In this document: piece by piece, positions 17,772-25,804 of the stretch
How the letters are laid out: every line of letters begins with the position of its first letter
Numbering within the stretch: position 1 is the first letter of the stretch
NCBI GenBank assembly: GCA_008080565.1
Contig: VIKE01000021.1
Coordinates: forward strand, 34,227 to 98,226
DNA length: 64,000 bases
Direction of reading: 5' to 3'
Source of the DNA: Rhodocyclaceae bacterium
GTDB taxonomy: Bacteria > Pseudomonadota > Gammaproteobacteria > Burkholderiales > Rhodocyclaceae
Notes under the pieces: model-generated
Databases searched by the model: none
What the model saw: the letters and a program-made list of their open reading frames with translations, nothing else
Told to the model about the DNA's origin: nothing
Position numbers and translations under genes: made by a program

Positions 17772-18341
17772 TTGCACAAGCAAGAGAGCACTTGGGCGAA
17801 TGCCATGCGCAAGGAGCGAGTGGGTGATCGCTTTGCATACGAGCATTTCCTCCAGGAGTTGGCGGCGTATCTGCGGCGAGTCATCAGGTATCGGTTGCAT
17901 CATGCTGGATTAAACTCCGTGGAGGCCGAGGACGTGGTGCAGGACGTACTGATCGCTGTGCACTCAAGACGCGACCAATGGGATCATGGTCGGCCGCTCC
18001 TGCCATGGTTGAATGCCATTGCGCGCTACAAGATCATCGATACGGCGCGGCGTCTGCGAAAGGAAGCGCACGGCAGGGTGGATCTCGACGATGAGCAATG
18101 GTCCTCCCTGCCAGCCTTCAATCAGAGAGACCCGGAAGAGTCCGGCATTGACGTCGAACGCTTGATCTCCGAGCTGCCGCCAGGCCAGCAGTCGGTTGTC
18201 CGCGCGATTGGCGTAAATGGGGCGTCACCCAGTGAAGCAGCCACCGAACTCGGGATGAAAGAGGGTGCTGTGAGAGTTGCGTTTCACCGAGCATTAAAGA
18301 GATTGATCGCGGCAGCAAAGGGGAGCGTAAATGATGCGTAA
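17772..18341 (+). CDS. ECF-type RNA polymerase sigma factor (SigF/NrsF-associated)
   Basis: The product (about 189 residues) has sigma region 2 (AEDVVQDVLIAVHSRRDQWD, then PLLPWLNAIARYKIIDTARR) and region 4 (ELPPGQQSVVRAI, then helix-turn-helix GASPSEAATELGMKEGAVRVAFHRAL). The start is uncertain: a TTG at 17772 has AGGAG five bases upstream and keeps the family's N-terminal WANAMRKERVGDRFAYEHFL; the ATG at 17805 would remove part of it. It overlaps the anti-sigma gene by 11 bases. In Caulobacter and relatives this class answers oxidative or metal stress; the inducing signal here is unknown. Confidence 0.85.
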   Translation: MHKQESTWANAMRKERVGDRFAYEHFLQELAAYLRRVIRYRLHHAGLNSVEAEDVVQDVLIAVHSRRDQWDHGRPLLPWLNAIARYKIIDTARRLRKEAHGRVDLDDEQWSSLPAFNQRDPEESGIDVERLISELPPGQQSVVRAIGVNGASPSEAATELGMKEGAVRVAFHRALKRLIAAAKGSVNDA

Positions 18342-18987
18342 GCGTAACAACGAGATTATGCGGACGGATGAGCTTATCCATCGGCTGTCCAATCAGGCCG
18401 GCATTAAGACTCATGCGGCCATGTCCTTTGGTCGCACCGTGTGGGCAAGCCTGACACTGTCCATTGTCGCAGCCTTGCTCATTGTAATTGGCGTATCCGG
18501 GTTGCGTCCGGATCTGCCCACGATGCTGACGGCCTGGCCATTCCAGTTCAAGGCTGCAGCAATGATTCTGCTCGCCGGTGGTGGCGTCATTCTCGTCCGC
18601 GCCGCCGGAACCCCGGGGATGGCAACAAGCCCTCTGGCTTTGCTCCCAGGCGTTCTATTTCTTCTCGCCGGCGCGCTCTTCGATCGCAGCGGCATCCCGC
18701 CACTAGGGGTGCGACAACTGTCCGCGCCAATTTGTGTAGGGGTCATCGTCGCCGCCGCCCTTCCTGGCCTCATCATCATTCAGGCCGGATTGCGCAGGGG
18801 TATTCCGACTCGGCTTGCCGCCGCTGGCGCGATTTCCGGTGTCCTGTCGGGCTCGCTCGCAGCCTTGGCTTATACGGTTGCATGCGTAAACGATGGCGCC
18901 ATGTTTGTCGCCATCTGGTACGTGGTCGCAATCTCCATCACGACTGCGATTGGGGCGTTTACCGGCCGCTACGTGCTGGCCTGGTAG
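18331..18987 (+). CDS. Anti-sigma factor, NrsF family (DUF1109), six-TM membrane protein
   Basis: The 218-residue integral membrane protein has a short cytosolic N-terminus (MRTDELIHRLSNQAG) followed by six hydrophobic helices, the DUF1109/NrsF architecture. NrsF proteins sequester their cognate ECF sigma factor at the membrane and release it on stress, probably through a pair of cysteines. The gene overlaps the sigma factor end. An alternative ATG at 18358 would drop nine residues. Pairing with the upstream sigma factor is well supported by order and overlap. Confidence 0.85.
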   Translation: MMRKRNNEIMRTDELIHRLSNQAGIKTHAAMSFGRTVWASLTLSIVAALLIVIGVSGLRPDLPTMLTAWPFQFKAAAMILLAGGGVILVRAAGTPGMATSPLALLPGVLFLLAGALFDRSGIPPLGVRQLSAPICVGVIVAAALPGLIIIQAGLRRGIPTRLAAAGAISGVLSGSLAALAYTVACVNDGAMFVAIWYVVAISITTAIGAFTGRYVLAW

Positions 18988-19088
18988 CTACATCCGTTCG
19001 CCATCAGTATCTGGCGATGGCGGCATGGGTGGATAGGGGTCGCCTATTCTCCGGGGTCGCTCCGAGAACAAGCAACCTCATGATCCGC

Positions 19089-19889
19089 CTAGCCGATGAG
19101 GCTGTACAACATCTTGGTGGCGAGCAGGGCGAGAAAACCGCCGAATGCCCGCTTCAGTTGTTTGACCGGCAATTTGTGCGCCAGTTTGGCGCCGACCGGC
19201 GCCATCAGGATGCTCATCACGACGATGCCGACGAAAGCCGGAAGGTAAATGTAGCCCAGCGAATAATTGGGCAAACCAGTGTCACACCAACCAGCAACGA
19301 TGTAGCCGATGGCGCCAGCCAGGGCAATCGGAAAACCGAGCGCCGACGAGGTGCCAACCGCCGAGTGGATGGCAACATTACAGAACAGCATGAACGGCAC
19401 CGATAGAAAACCGCCCCCCGCAGCAACCAGACTCGACACGCCCCCAATAGCGCCCCCGACAGCAAACAATCCGGCCGGTCCGGGCAGTTGCCGGTGGGCT
19501 TGCGGCTTGAAATCGAGGATCATCTGGATCGAGGCGTAATAAACGATGACGACAAAAATCACCGTCATCGGCCCGGTCGGCACCTGCCCAGCGACCAGCG
19601 AGCCAGCAAAAGTCCCAAGCACCAGACCCGGCGCCAGATTGCGGACAACATCCCAACGCACCGCGCCATGCGCATGGTGGGCGCGCATGCTGGAAATGGA
19701 CGTGAAAACGATGGTCGCCATCGAGGTACCGAGCGCCAGATGCATGACATGCTCCGGCGGGAAGTTCTGGGCGACGAACAGCATGTACATGAACGGGACG
19801 AGGGTCAGCCCGCCGCCAACGCCGAACAGACCGGCAACGAAGCCGCCGAAGATTCCCAGCAGGGGATAGGCCAGCCACCAGATTGTCAT
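19089..19889 (-). CDS. TauE/SafE family exporter (copy 2)
   Basis: The 266-residue eight-helix permease has GLFGVGGGLTLVPFMYMLF (residues about 21-39) and the second-half AAGGGFLSVPFMLF. It is paralogous to the copy at 5.9-6.7 kb (shared MHLALGTSMATI, FTSISS and RAHHAH). Its start overlaps the EVE-domain gene stop by four bases, so the two are translationally coupled. The substrate cannot be read; sulfite or an organosulfonate/carboxylate is typical of the family. Confidence 0.85.
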   Translation of the reverse strand: MTIWWLAYPLLGIFGGFVAGLFGVGGGLTLVPFMYMLFVAQNFPPEHVMHLALGTSMATIVFTSISSMRAHHAHGAVRWDVVRNLAPGLVLGTFAGSLVAGQVPTGPMTVIFVVIVYYASIQMILDFKPQAHRQLPGPAGLFAVGGAIGGVSSLVAAGGGFLSVPFMLFCNVAIHSAVGTSSALGFPIALAGAIGYIVAGWCDTGLPNYSLGYIYLPAFVGIVVMSILMAPVGAKLAHKLPVKQLKRAFGGFLALLATKMLYSLIG

Positions 19890-20353
19890 GAGTTATCTGC
19901 CATGAGACGGTTGATGAATGCCCACTCGTCGGGCGTGACCGGCATGATCGACAGGCGGTTGCCGCGGGCAAGGAGGCGCATGTTGGCAAGCTCCGGATAA
20001 CCGCGCAGTTTGGCCAGCGGAATCAGGCGCGACTTGCTGACGAACCGGACATCGCGCAGCCACCAGCGCGGATTTTCCGGTTTCGATTTTGGGTCAAAAT
20101 ACCGGTTGACCGTAGCAAACTGCGTCTCGTCCGGATAAGGCTCGGAACATACTTCGCAAATGCCGGCAATGCCCGGTTCGGCGCAACTGGAGTGGTAAAA
20201 GAAGGCAAGGTCACCGACCTGCATCGCATCGCGCATGAAATTTCGCGCCTGATAGTTGCGTACACCGAACCACGGAAACGCCTGTCCCGGCGCACCAGCG
20301 AGGTCGTCGATGGAAACCTCGTCCGGCTCCGATTTCATCAGCCAATATTGCAT
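19886..20353 (-). CDS. EVE domain-containing protein
   Basis: The 155-residue single-domain protein opens MQYWLMKSEPDEVSIDDL and has the EVE (PUA-like) pattern GVRNYQARNFMRDAMQVGD, FYHSSC, FDPKSK and a C-terminal LARGNRLSIMPVT. EVE domains bind modified bases in nucleic acids; the cellular role of the stand-alone form is unclear. The ATG at 20353 was chosen because the upstream frame is the 6S RNA. The TVNRYFDPKSK segment overlaps a variant copy of the dispersed repeat (20080-20115), although FDPKSK itself is typical of the family. Confidence 0.88.
   Translation of the reverse strand: MQYWLMKSEPDEVSIDDLAGAPGQAFPWFGVRNYQARNFMRDAMQVGDLAFFYHSSCAEPGIAGICEVCSEPYPDETQFATVNRYFDPKSKPENPRWWLRDVRFVSKSRLIPLAKLRGYPELANMRLLARGNRLSIMPVTPDEWAFINRLMADNS
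20080..20115 (-). repeat. Dispersed A-tract repeat, copy 4 (inside EVE gene, variant)
   Basis: On the minus strand CTACGGTCAACCGG is followed by TATTTTGACCCAAAATCGAAA. One core mismatch (T for C at position 2); both A/T tracts and the final GAAA are present at consensus spacing. Confidence 0.7.
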
Positions 20354-20377
20354 GCGTTCAGGTAATTTCGAGGGCAA

Positions 20378-20562
20378 AAAAAAGGCCCCCGCAAGTGCCG
20401 TCAGGCCGGCATCCTGAACCTGGGTCCAGAGTGGTCGCATTCCTTCCGCATCAGGCACGCTCACTGGGAGCGCGCACAACAGCGGATTGATGGTCCGCAA
20501 CCGATGCCAATTAGCATTGGTTCAAGGAATGTATGGCCTTAACAAACACCGCAGGGGACGCT
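20378..20562 (-). ncRNA. ssrS: 6S RNA
   Basis: The 240-bp gap between zapA and the EVE gene carries a 6S RNA-like sequence on the minus strand. The 5' arm CCCCTGCGGTGTTTG (near 20558) can pair with the 3' arm GGCACTTGCGGGGGCC (near 20384-20400), forming the closing stem. The interior has the large-bubble sequences TTGAACCAATGC and GTGCGCGCTCC, and a T8 run ends it. Position directly downstream of zapA is the conserved locus of ssrS in proteobacteria. 6S RNA binds the housekeeping RNA polymerase in stationary phase. Ends are approximate. Confidence 0.87.
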
Positions 20563-20593
20563 CGGCGGGCGGCGCCGGGGTCAGCAGAACCGA

Positions 20594-20938
20594 CTACAGG
20601 TCCAGTTGCTGCTGGGGCGCAAGCACGGCATCAAGTCGTGCTCCCATGTCGCCGATTCTACGCTTCGTTTCGGAAGTATCAACTGCTTCCGAGAACTCTT
20701 TTCCAGCCCCGCCGGCAGCCCCGGAAAGGTGCTCGTGGGCAATGTTCAGGGCAGCCATGACGGCGACGCGTTCGGCGATGGTGTTCTTGGTGCGCTGCGC
20801 GATGTCACGCATTTTGTTGTCGACCAGATCAACCGCCGAGAGCAGGGCATCACGCTCTTCTGGCGTGCAGGCGACGCGGTATTCGCGACCCATGATCTTG
20901 ACGTCGAGGAAATTCGGCTCGCCACTCATCTCAGACAT
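20594..20938 (-). CDS. zapA: Cell division protein ZapA
   Basis: The 114-residue protein has the ZapA N-terminal domain (FLDVKIMGREYRVACTPEERDALLSAVDLVDNKM) and a C-terminal helical coiled coil. ZapA crosslinks FtsZ filaments at the division ring. It overlaps the upstream coiled-coil gene by eight bases and is followed by 6S RNA, the standard zapB-like/zapA/ssrS order of betaproteobacteria. Confidence 0.92.
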   Translation of the reverse strand: MSEMSGEPNFLDVKIMGREYRVACTPEERDALLSAVDLVDNKMRDIAQRTKNTIAERVAVMAALNIAHEHLSGAAGGAGKEFSEAVDTSETKRRIGDMGARLDAVLAPQQQLDL

Positions 20939-21128
20939 CCTCGGGAATCTTGTCCATCAGACCTTCAAGTCGCTCGCGGGCGACCGTCATCGTCTGCCGC
21001 AGATGCAGCCGTTCAGCCTCGGCCGCGGTCATCTGGTTCTTCAAAACCTCATTCTCGGCGCGCAACTGATGAACCAGTGCGACAACCTGTTCGATTTTGG
21101 CTTCTAGCGTTTCGAGTTCCACATTCAT
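20931..21128 (-). CDS. Small coiled-coil protein (ZapB-like, TIGR02449 type)
   Basis: The 65-residue protein is almost entirely heptad-patterned helix (LETLEAKIEQVVALVHQL, then LRAENEVLKNQM). Its size and position immediately upstream of zapA match the small ZapB-like family of beta/gammaproteobacteria, believed to act with ZapA at the divisome. Sequence alone gives a coiled coil; the divisome role is inferred from synteny. Confidence 0.8.
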   Translation of the reverse strand: MNVELETLEAKIEQVVALVHQLRAENEVLKNQMTAAEAERLHLRQTMTVARERLEGLMDKIPEDV

Positions 21129-21265
21129 GCGACGAACTATAGAGGGAAAAACGCCGCGTGGTCAAGGACTAAGCCATTATTCTAAAAGTGGTTTATAGCA
21201 AACACCAGCATGCCGCCTGATGCGCTGCAGCACGAATGAATGTAGAATGCGCGCCGTGTCAGGTG

Positions 21266-21440
21266 CTGCGTAAGGTTTCTCCAAACGCAGTTAAACGGGA
21301 AAGCGGTGCGTCTCCAACGAGACAAATCCGCTGCTGCCCCCGCAACGGTAAGCAAGTGCGGGCGTATCAACATGCCACTGGGTGCCAACCTGGGAAGGCG
21401 ATACGTCAAGACTTGTGAGCCCGGATACCGGCCTGAGACA
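21266..21440 (+). promoter_or_regulatory. Cobalamin (AdoCbl) riboswitch
   Basis: The leader of btuB carries the conserved cobalamin aptamer landmarks in order: AAACGGGAAAGCGGTGCG, then CTGCCCCCGCAACGGTAA, GCCACTGGG, GGGAAGGCGAT and the B12-box-like GAGCCCGGATACCGGCCTGA (to about 21437). A possible TAGAAT -10 box lies at 21243-21248. The region 21441-21558 is the expression platform and leader up to the btuB ATG; GC-rich segments near 21525-21550 could mask the ribosome site. Cobalamin should shut down btuB and probably the genes after it. The rest of the 21129-21558 gap holds only the putative promoter. Confidence 0.95.
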
Positions 21441-21558
21441 AAAAGCGGAAGTGCCACGGGGGTGTGGTGCGGGTTAACGCAACCAGCCCTTCTCCCCTCG
21501 CACTTCCTTTTCAATGCTCTTCCGGCATGCGGGGACGCCCGCCGGGAAAAGGAAAACC

Positions 21559-23379
21559 ATGTATCCACGTTTGAAACCAATGGCCGCGCTGCTGGCCTTG
21601 TCTTTTGCCCCTGCGGCTTTCGCCGTCGACCAGCTCGCCGCACTTGACCCCATTCTGATCACTGCAACGCGTCAGGAAATGCGCGTCGCGGAACAGTTGT
21701 CGGATGTTTCCGTGATCGAACGCGAAACCATTGATGCGGCCGGCCAATCGAGCCTCGAAGAAATTCTGTCGCGGCAACCGGGCATCGAATTTTCGGTCAA
21801 CGGCAGCTTCGGTGCCAGCTCATCGCTGTACATGCGCGGCACAAGCGGCGCCCATGTGTTGCTGCTGGTGGATGGCATGCGCATGGGATCGGCCACTTCG
21901 GGCAGCGCTTCATGGAATCGCATCCCAGCCAGCCAGATCGAGCGTATCGAAATCGTCCGCGGCCCGGCCTCATCGCTCTATGGCAGCGATGCCATCGGCG
22001 GGGTCATTCAGGTATTCACTCGCCAAAGTGACGGACCTCTCCGCTTTTATGGCGAGGTGGGCGCTGGCTCTTACGATACCGCCTCGGCCTCCGGTGGATT
22101 TTCCGGCGCGCAGAACGGCTGGCGTTACGCACTGAATGCGGCCACCCATTCGACTGCCGGTTTCAACAGCAAGCCGTGGACCGCCACAGCCAACAAGGAT
22201 CGCGACGGTTTCTGGATGAACAGCCTGAGCGGCCGGCTGGCCTACAGCTTTGCCAAGGGCCATGAAGCCGGCATCAATTTCTTTTACAGCGACGGGGAAA
22301 GCAAGTACGACGGCAGCGGCGCAACGGTCGACTGGCGTAACCGGAACAGCGTGAGCAGCATGAATGCGTTCATAAAAAACGCGCTGACTGAAAACTGGAC
22401 CAGCACGGTCACTGTCGGGACGAGCGCCGATGATTCCGATGACATCAAGAACGGGTTGCGAAACAGCAATTTCCGGACTGATCAGCGCCAATATTCCTGG
22501 CAAAACGATCTGCGCACCCGGTTTGGCAATTTCCTGCTCGCCGCCGAGCGCCTGGAACAGGAGGTCGACACCACGGCCGCCTACGCCGTCCGCGAACGAA
22601 CCAACAATTCCCTGCTCGGTGGCTGGACGTTTGGCTACGAAGCGCACCGCCTGCAGGCCAACCTGCGCCGCGACGACAATTCGCAGTTCGGCGACAAGAC
22701 GACCGGCTCGCTGGCCTACGGCTATCGCTTCTCGCGCAACTGGCGTGCCAACGTGGGTTACGGCACCGCCTTCAAGGCACCGACCTTCAACGACCTCTAC
22801 TACCCCCTGAGTTTTGGCTATCACGGCAACCCCAACCTTGTGCCGGAAAATGCCCGCAACCGCGAAGCGGCCTTGCATTTCGAAACCGGTACACAGCACG
22901 TTTCGCTGACCTGGTATCTGAATCGCGTCGAAAACCTGATCGTGTGGACCAATACGCCGAGCAACGTCGGCAGCGCGCGACTGGAAGGCATCACCCTGGC
23001 CTACGAGGGCGTGCTTGCCGGCCTCAACGTTCAGGCCAGTTACGACTATCTGGACGCCAAGGATCTGGACACCGATCTTCGTCTGGCCCGCCGCGCGCAG
23101 AATCGCGTCGCCGCAGCCATCGGCAAAACGCATGGCGCCTGGGAATGGCGCGTCGAGGAACAGGTCAGCGACGACCGCATGGATTATCCTTTCGGCCAGC
23201 CGGCCAAGAAGTTGGGCGGTTATTCGCTCACCAACCTCTATGGAGCCTATCGATTTGCCAAGGACTGGTCGGTTTTCGCCCGGGTCAACAATCTGTTCGA
23301 CCGAGAGTACGTGTTGGCCGACACCTATGCCACGCCGGGCATGAACGCCTTCGTCGGTATCCGCTACAGTCCGAAGTAA
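21559..23379 (+). CDS. btuB: TonB-dependent vitamin B12 receptor BtuB
   Basis: The 606-residue outer-membrane barrel has a signal peptide (MYPRLKPMAALLALSFAPAA, cleavage after AFA), a TonB box (ILITATR near residue 30), a plug domain (SLEEILSRQPGIEFSVNG, RIEIVRGPASSLYGSDAIGGVIQV) and a C-terminal barrel ending VNNLFDREYV...NAFVGIRYSPK. Its position directly after a cobalamin riboswitch identifies corrinoid as the ligand. The ATG at 21559 is used because the upstream frame lies in the leader. It is followed six bases later by btuC. Confidence 0.94.
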   Translation: MYPRLKPMAALLALSFAPAAFAVDQLAALDPILITATRQEMRVAEQLSDVSVIERETIDAAGQSSLEEILSRQPGIEFSVNGSFGASSSLYMRGTSGAHVLLLVDGMRMGSATSGSASWNRIPASQIERIEIVRGPASSLYGSDAIGGVIQVFTRQSDGPLRFYGEVGAGSYDTASASGGFSGAQNGWRYALNAATHSTAGFNSKPWTATANKDRDGFWMNSLSGRLAYSFAKGHEAGINFFYSDGESKYDGSGATVDWRNRNSVSSMNAFIKNALTENWTSTVTVGTSADDSDDIKNGLRNSNFRTDQRQYSWQNDLRTRFGNFLLAAERLEQEVDTTAAYAVRERTNNSLLGGWTFGYEAHRLQANLRRDDNSQFGDKTTGSLAYGYRFSRNWRANVGYGTAFKAPTFNDLYYPLSFGYHGNPNLVPENARNREAALHFETGTQHVSLTWYLNRVENLIVWTNTPSNVGSARLEGITLAYEGVLAGLNVQASYDYLDAKDLDTDLRLARRAQNRVAAAIGKTHGAWEWRVEEQVSDDRMDYPFGQPAKKLGGYSLTNLYGAYRFAKDWSVFARVNNLFDREYVLADTYATPGMNAFVGIRYSPK

Positions 23380-23385
23380 CAATTC

Positions 23386-24363
23386 ATGCCCACCCGTCAC
23401 CGCGCCTTCCTGATTCTCGCCAGCCTCGGCCTTCTGGCCGTGGCGAGTATCGGGCTGGCGTTGACAGTGGGTAGTTTCAAGGTTTCCTACGGTGAAGTGC
23501 TGGCTGCGCTGCTGGGCAGTGAAGGCGGGGCCGGCGATGTCGTGCTGCAGCTTCGCCTGCCGCGCGCCTTGGCCGGCTTTGCCTGCGGCGGGCTGCTCGC
23601 CCTGGCTGGCGCGCTGATGCAGGTTTTGCTCCGTAATCCGCTGGCCGACCCTTACGTGCTGGGCATCTCCGGCGGCGCCGGGGTCGGGGCGATGTTCGCC
23701 ATGCTGCTTGGCTTGCCGGTTCTCGGCGTCGATGGGCTGGCCTTTGTCGGCGCCTTCGCCGCGATGTTGCTGGTTTTCGGGCTGGCGCACGGCGACGGGA
23801 GCTGGACGCAGACCCGCCTGCTGCTGACCGGCGTCATCGTCGCCGCCGGTTGCGGCGCGCTGGTCGCGCTGATGTTGAGCATCGCCGACGAGCACAAGCT
23901 GCGCGGCATGTTGTTCTGGCTAATGGGCGACCTCGGGCAGAGCGCCCAGTGGTGGCCGGCCTTTGCCGCACTGGCCGTGGCATTGGTGCTGGCCATGCCC
24001 TTCGCCCGCGAACTGAATTTGCTGTCGCGCGGCCTGATGCAGGCGCAGGCGCTCGGCGTTGCGGTCGGTCGGCTGCGCTACGCCATCTATCTGCTCGCCT
24101 CGCTGGCTACCGCCGCCTCGGTGACGACGGCCGGCTCGATTGGTTTCGTCGGCCTCGTCGTGCCGCATCTGGTGCGGCTGGCCACCGGCAACGACCAGCG
24201 TTTGCTGTTGCCGGCCTCGGTGCTGGCCGGCGGTTCGTTGCTTGTGCTGGCCGACACGCTGGCCCGCACCTTGATCGCGCCGCAGCAGTTGCCGGTCGGC
24301 GTGCTGACGGCGCTGATCGGCGTGCCGGTCTTCCTTTTCCTGCTTTCGCGGCAGCCGAAATGA
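23386..24363 (+). CDS. btuC: Vitamin B12 ABC transporter permease BtuC
   Basis: The 325-residue FecCD-family permease has about ten membrane helices and the family motifs LRLPRALAGFACGGLLALAGALMQ (residues about 50-73), NPLADPYVLGISGGAG and the late GSIGFVGLVVPHLVRLATGNDQR. It moves corrinoid across the inner membrane. It overlaps btuD by four bases. No btuF-type binding protein is encoded nearby, which is unusual and discussed in the findings. Confidence 0.92.
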   Translation: MPTRHRAFLILASLGLLAVASIGLALTVGSFKVSYGEVLAALLGSEGGAGDVVLQLRLPRALAGFACGGLLALAGALMQVLLRNPLADPYVLGISGGAGVGAMFAMLLGLPVLGVDGLAFVGAFAAMLLVFGLAHGDGSWTQTRLLLTGVIVAAGCGALVALMLSIADEHKLRGMLFWLMGDLGQSAQWWPAFAALAVALVLAMPFARELNLLSRGLMQAQALGVAVGRLRYAIYLLASLATAASVTTAGSIGFVGLVVPHLVRLATGNDQRLLLPASVLAGGSLLVLADTLARTLIAPQQLPVGVLTALIGVPVFLFLLSRQPK

Positions 24364-25133
24364 CCCGGCCGCTGCTCGAAGCCAAACAACTGGTCGTCGA
24401 AATCGGCGGCAAAACGGTGGTCGACCGTGTCGACCTGAGCGTCGCCAGCGGCGAGCGCATTGCCATCCTCGGTCGCAACGGTGCCGGGAAATCAACCCTG
24501 TTGTCGACCCTCGCCGCCCTGCGCCCGCCGGCCGGTGGCGCACTGCTCCTCGACGGCGAAGATGCGGCCTTGCTGCACGCCCGCGAGGCTGCCTTGCGCC
24601 GGGCCTGGCTCGGCCAGTTCCAGTCCGATCCTTTCGGTTCGAGCGTGCTCGAAACGGCGCTGACTGGCCGCCACCCACATCTCGGGCGCTGGGACTGGGA
24701 ATCGAAGCACGATGCCGAACTGGCCCGTGCGGCGCTCCAAGCCGTCGGGCTGGACGGCATGGAAGCCCGCCAGATCCACACGCTGTCCGGCGGCGAACGC
24801 CAGCGGCTGGCCATCGCCACGCTGCTCACCCAGGCGGCGCCGCTCTATCTGCTCGACGAACCGCTGGCGCACCTCGATCTCAATCACCAGATGGCCGTCC
24901 TCGAACTCTTCGCCAGCACGGCCCGCGATTGCGGCGCCGGCGTCATTATGGTCCTGCATGACCCGGCGCTGGCCCACCGTTTCTGCGACCGGGCGCTGCT
25001 GGTTTATGGTGACGGCCGCACCGAGATCGGGACGGTCGATCGCATTTTGACGGCCGATACGCTGTCCGAACTGTACGGCTATCGCCTGCGCCAGATCGAA
25101 GATCGCGGCCATCGCTGCTTCATTCCCGAATAA
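24360..25133 (+). CDS. btuD: Vitamin B12 ABC transporter ATPase BtuD
   Basis: The 257-residue ABC ATPase has Walker A GRNGAGKST (near residue 39), signature LSGGERQRLAIATLL, Walker B LYLLDEPLAHLD and switch His in MVLHD. The frame opens much further upstream, but the ATG at 24360, overlapping the btuC stop as ATGA, gives the proper start MTRPLLEAKQLVVEIGG. It powers BtuC. Confidence 0.92.
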   Translation: MTRPLLEAKQLVVEIGGKTVVDRVDLSVASGERIAILGRNGAGKSTLLSTLAALRPPAGGALLLDGEDAALLHAREAALRRAWLGQFQSDPFGSSVLETALTGRHPHLGRWDWESKHDAELARAALQAVGLDGMEARQIHTLSGGERQRLAIATLLTQAAPLYLLDEPLAHLDLNHQMAVLELFASTARDCGAGVIMVLHDPALAHRFCDRALLVYGDGRTEIGTVDRILTADTLSELYGYRLRQIEDRGHRCFIPE

Positions 25134-25137
25134 GCCA

Positions 25138-25172
25138 TTTCAATTTTGGCCGATTTTTCCGGTTGACCGTGG
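25138..25172 (-). repeat. Dispersed A-tract repeat, copy 5 (intergenic, btuD-cobO)
   Basis: On the minus strand CCACGGTCAACCGG is followed by AAAAATCGGCCAAAATTGAAA, an almost perfect consensus copy. It fills much of the 70-bp gap between btuD and cobO. Confidence 0.85.
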
Positions 25173-25203
25173 AAATCGTCCCATCCTGACCCAGAAAGCC
25201 ACC

Positions 25204-25794
25204 ATGACCGTCACTCACGAACAACGCATGCAGAAGAAGAAAGCCGTCATTGACGGCAAGATCGACGCCGCGCAGGAAGAACGCGGCGTGCTGGTCATCA
25301 ACACCGGCAACGGCAAGGGCAAGTCGAGCGCCGCTTTCGGCGTCGTCGCCCGCGCCCTCGGCCATGGCCTCAAGGTTGGCGTCGTCCAGTTCGTCAAGGG
25401 CCGCTCGGACACTGGCGAAGAAGCCTTCTTCCGCCAGCAGGCCAACGTCGCCTGGCATGTCGGCGGCGAAGGCTTCACCTGGGAAACCCAGGACAAGGAC
25501 CGCGACGCCAAGGCCGCCCAAGGCGCTTGGGAGATCGCCTGCGGCCACCTGCGCAATCCGGAAATCGGCCTCGTCGTCCTCGATGAAATGACCTATGCCT
25601 TCAAATACAACTGGCTCGACCTCGACACCGTCATCGCCCAATTGCTCGCCCGGCCGGCCATGCAGCACGTCATCATCACCGGCCGCGGCGCGCCGCAAGC
25701 CCTGCGCGACGTCGCCGACACGGTGAGCGACATCGGCATGGAAAAACACGCCTTCCAGAGCGGCATCAAGGCCATGCCCGGCCTCGAATTCTGA
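25204..25794 (+). CDS. cobO: Cob(I)yrinic acid a,c-diamide adenosyltransferase
   Basis: The 196-residue CobO/BtuR family enzyme has the P-loop NTGNGKGKSSAAFG (residues about 36-49), VVQFVKG, and the Walker B-like LVVLDEMTYAFKYNWLD. It transfers the adenosyl group of ATP to cob(I)alamin-type corrinoids in the cytosol, for salvage or synthesis. It follows btuD after a 70-bp gap containing a dispersed repeat and is followed by the CbiZ-nitrilase gene eleven bases later, so it belongs to the riboswitch-led cluster. Confidence 0.93.
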   Translation: MTVTHEQRMQKKKAVIDGKIDAAQEERGVLVINTGNGKGKSSAAFGVVARALGHGLKVGVVQFVKGRSDTGEEAFFRQQANVAWHVGGEGFTWETQDKDRDAKAAQGAWEIACGHLRNPEIGLVVLDEMTYAFKYNWLDLDTVIAQLLARPAMQHVIITGRGAPQALRDVADTVSDIGMEKHAFQSGIKAMPGLEF

Positions 25795-25804
25795 GACCAC
25801 ACGA

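Noticed and set aside
21970..23895. 641-codon open frame on the minus strand
   Set aside because: It is antisense to btuB and the start of btuC; His/Gln/Gly-rich composition is typical of shadow frames.
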